From contig CATZIG010000110.1 in NCBI GenBank assembly GCA_958419975.1, positions 1-6,866 on the forward strand: a stretch of DNA of 6,866 nt, given 5' to 3'. Each line of letters opens with the position of its first letter. Within the stretch, counting starts at the first letter, position 1. Position numbers and translations under genes: made by a program. Below the pieces are notes generated by a model, which saw only the letters and a program-made list of their open reading frames with translations, was not told where the DNA came from and ran no database searches. Shown piece by piece: positions 5,282-6,866 of the stretch. The DNA is from an uncultured Collinsella sp. (GTDB lineage: Bacteria; Actinomycetota; Coriobacteriia; Coriobacteriales; Coriobacteriaceae).

Positions 5282-6250
5282 ATGAACGCACACGATCTGA
5301 TCAAAGAGGCAATTGCCGAGAAGGGCAAGTTCGACAGCGTCTACTGGATTGCTTGCGGTGGCTCCATGATCGATTTGATCCCGGCTCATGAGCTTCTGCA
5401 GCGCGAGGCAACCACCTTCACTTCGTATATCTATACGGCTCGCGAGTTCGATATCATGCGTCCGCGTCGTCTGGGCGAGAAGTCCCTGGTCATCGCTTGT
5501 AGCCACAGTGGCAACACCCCCGAGGTCGTCGAGGGCTGCGAGATTGCCCTTGCTGCCGGCGCTACGGTGATCGCCCAGACCGACAACGCTGGATCCAAGA
5601 TTGACTCCGGCAAGTGGACCACGTGGGTCTACCCGTGGGGCGAGGGCGTGCCGCAGGCCGAGGTCCCCGCTGGCATTTCGCTGTCGCTTGCGGCCGAGCT
5701 GCTCGATCAGCAGGAGGGCTACGCCGATCTTGCCGATATGTATGCCGGTATCGCCGAGATGGATAAGATTCTTCCCCCGGCACGCGAGAAGGTAAATGCC
5801 GAGCTGGGCGATCGTTTTGCCAAGCTTTGCCAGGAGCACGAGTTCTTCTACATTCTGGGCAGCGGTCCCAACTTTAGCCAGACCTACGGTTTCGCTATCT
5901 GCTCTCTTATGGAGATGCAGTGGCAGCACTGCAGCTACATCCACTCTGCCGAGTACTTCCATGGCCCCTTCGAGGCTACTCAGGATGGCGTTTTTTACTT
6001 CCTGCAGATGGGCTCCAGCGAGTGCCGTGCCATGGACGAGCGCGCCCTGGCGTTCCTTAAGACGCATACCGATACGCTGATGGTGCTCGATGCCAAGGAG
6101 TACGGTATGGAAGCCGTGCCGGCGAGCGTCCGTGCCTATCTGGACCCGGTGCTGTTCTACGCCATGAACTGCGAGCTGCGTGCTGCACGCGGCAAGGTGT
6201 TTGATCACGATCCCGATTTCCGTCGCTATATGGGTGTTGTCGAGTACTAG
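5282..6250 (+). CDS. frlB: FrlB/FraB-like fructosamine-6-phosphate deglycase (SIS-domain protein)
   Basis: A 322-residue cytoplasmic protein with two SIS (sugar isomerase) domains. ATG 5282 has AAAGGA (5269-5274) 7 bases ahead. The first SIS domain shows YWIACGGSMIDL (near 20-32) and the phosphosugar loop SHSGNTPEV (S74-V82); the second begins near FFYILGSGPNF. The C terminus DFRRYMGVVEY closely resembles that of E. coli FrlB (RRYYGGLVEY). E211 in LMEMQWQH and H227 in AEYFHGPFE are 16 residues apart, the same spacing as the catalytic Glu214 and His230 reported for Salmonella FraB, so the enzyme is probably active. The reaction cleaves the 6-phosphorylated fructosyl amine (made by FrlD) into glucose 6-phosphate and the free amino compound. 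It follows the frlC-like gene after a 62-base gap with a hairpin and precedes frlD by 14 bases. A glutamine-fructose-6-phosphate transaminase-like SIS protein is the alternative, but the glutaminase domain is absent and the context favours a deglycase. The amine part of the substrate is unknown. Confidence 0.87.
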   Translation: MNAHDLIKEAIAEKGKFDSVYWIACGGSMIDLIPAHELLQREATTFTSYIYTAREFDIMRPRRLGEKSLVIACSHSGNTPEVVEGCEIALAAGATVIAQTDNAGSKIDSGKWTTWVYPWGEGVPQAEVPAGISLSLAAELLDQQEGYADLADMYAGIAEMDKILPPAREKVNAELGDRFAKLCQEHEFFYILGSGPNFSQTYGFAICSLMEMQWQHCSYIHSAEYFHGPFEATQDGVFYFLQMGSSECRAMDERALAFLKTHTDTLMVLDAKEYGMEAVPASVRAYLDPVLFYAMNCELRAARGKVFDHDPDFRRYMGVVEY

Positions 6251-6264
6251 AAGGGACAAAGGCC

Positions 6265-6866
6265 ATGGCATTTAACGTTAACGCGCTCGGATTTGGCGAC
6301 AACGTCGTCGATCGCTACGAGCATATCCACACCATGTATCCCGGCGGCAATGCGGTGAACTTCGCCGTTTATGCCAAGAAATGCGGTGCCGCACGCTCTG
6401 CATACATGGGCATTTTTGGTAATGACGCCGCTGCCGAGCATGTCATTGCAAGCCTCGAGGATGAGGGTATCGAGCTTGACAAGTGCGAGCAGATGATTGG
6501 CGAGAACGGAGCGGCTCGCGTGACCGTCGTTGACGGTGACCGTGTCTTCCTTGGCTCCAACGAGGGCGGTATCCGTGGCGATGCGCGCTATGTCCTCGAT
6601 CGCTTTGATCTTGCGTACATGAAGCAGTTCGATGTGGTTCATTCGGGCAACTATTGCTTTACCGAGCGCGAGCTGCCCAAGTTGAAGGCTGCGGGCGTCA
6701 CGGTCTCTTTTGACTTTTCGGACGACTCCACCGACGAGTACTACGAGCAGATTGCGCCCTACGTCGATTTCGCTTTCTTTAGTGCGGCGGATGCTGCGAG
6801 TGAGGACGAGATTCGCGAGCGTCTGGCATGGGTGAAGGGCCTGGGTCCGCGTTTTGTGTCGGCTAC
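6265..6866 (+). CDS. frlD: FrlD-like fructosamine 6-kinase, PfkB family (5' part; runs off the window)
   Basis: The first 200 codons of a PfkB/ribokinase-family kinase; no stop occurs before the window end. ATG 6265 is preceded by AAGGGA (6251-6256), 8 bases upstream. Visible are the N-terminal strand GFGDNVVDRYE (9-19) with the substrate-binding Asp, the PfkB glycine pattern PGGNAVNFAVYAKKCG (26-41), GENGAARVTVVDGDRVF in the lid region, and DFSDDSTDEYY plus VDFAFFSA, which closely follow E. coli FrlD (DFSDKW.., LDFAFASA). E. coli FrlD is about 261 residues, so some 60-80 residues are missing, including the DT.GAGD motif with the catalytic Asp and the ATP site. The enzyme phosphorylates a fructosyl amino acid at C6 with ATP, feeding the deglycase encoded just upstream. 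The order frlC-frlB-frlD, with short gaps and the same strand, supports one operon. Identity as a fructosamine rather than a general sugar kinase rests on this neighbourhood and the FrlD-like blocks. Confidence 0.85.
   Translation, partial: MAFNVNALGFGDNVVDRYEHIHTMYPGGNAVNFAVYAKKCGAARSAYMGIFGNDAAAEHVIASLEDEGIELDKCEQMIGENGAARVTVVDGDRVFLGSNEGGIRGDARYVLDRFDLAYMKQFDVVHSGNYCFTERELPKLKAAGVTVSFDFSDDSTDEYYEQIAPYVDFAFFSAADAASEDEIRERLAWVKGLGPRFVSA

Noticed and set aside
5246..6271. A 341-codon open frame on the - strand, antisense to frlB
   Set aside because: It covers almost exactly the deglycase gene in reverse and has no recognisable motif; the + strand protein has clear SIS motifs and catalytic residues.
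1..6866. CRISPR arrays, tRNA or rRNA genes, insertion sequences or phage genes
   Set aside because: I saw no regularly spaced repeats, no cloverleaf or rRNA-like stretches, and no transposase or integrase motifs on either strand.

Overview
The window looks like a piece of a gut Actinomycetota chromosome, most probably a Coriobacteriia such as Collinsella. This rests on fairly GC-rich codons with C or G favoured at third positions, strong AGGAGG-like ribosome sites, and an anaerobe-style gene set. It is an inference from style and content, not a database match. All real genes lie on the + strand.

Layout. Bases 1-198 are the end of a HAD-superfamily phosphatase/phosphomutase gene. Bases 199-348 are intergenic and hold a weak terminator, a small palindrome and a longer terminator-like hairpin. 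Bases 349-1092 hold a GntR/UTRA-type repressor gene broken by one in-frame TGA (760-762). Bases 1093-1309 hold a perfect 18-bp hairpin, a palindrome, a promoter candidate and a second inverted repeat. From 1310 to the window end five tightly packed genes form one apparent operon: a YfcC/DcuC-type permease, an amidohydrolase of the YtcJ (Amidohydro_3) type, a FrlC-like epimerase, a FrlB/FraB-like deglycase and the first 200 codons of a FrlD-like PfkB kinase.

How it fits together. FrlB, FrlC and FrlD are the core of Amadori-product (fructosamine) catabolism. The kinase phosphorylates the fructosyl amine at C6, the deglycase splits the product into glucose 6-phosphate and a free amine or amino acid, and the epimerase brings in the psicosyl (C3-epimer) form. 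GntR/UTRA repressors commonly control such loci (FrlR, FraR). The unusual parts are the transporter, which belongs to the YfcC/DcuC group rather than being an amino-acid permease, ABC or PTS system, and an added cytoplasmic amidohydrolase that has lost canonical metal-ligand positions. I infer a variant pathway in which the amidohydrolase trims an amide or peptide from the imported glycated compound. This would parallel the role of the asparaginase in the Salmonella fructose-asparagine (fra) locus. The substrate cannot be read from the sequence.

The most noteworthy signals are the combined operon architecture, the divergent amidohydrolase site, the single nonsense mutation in an otherwise intact regulator, and a 23-bp palindrome shared by the permease upstream region and the frlC-frlB gap.
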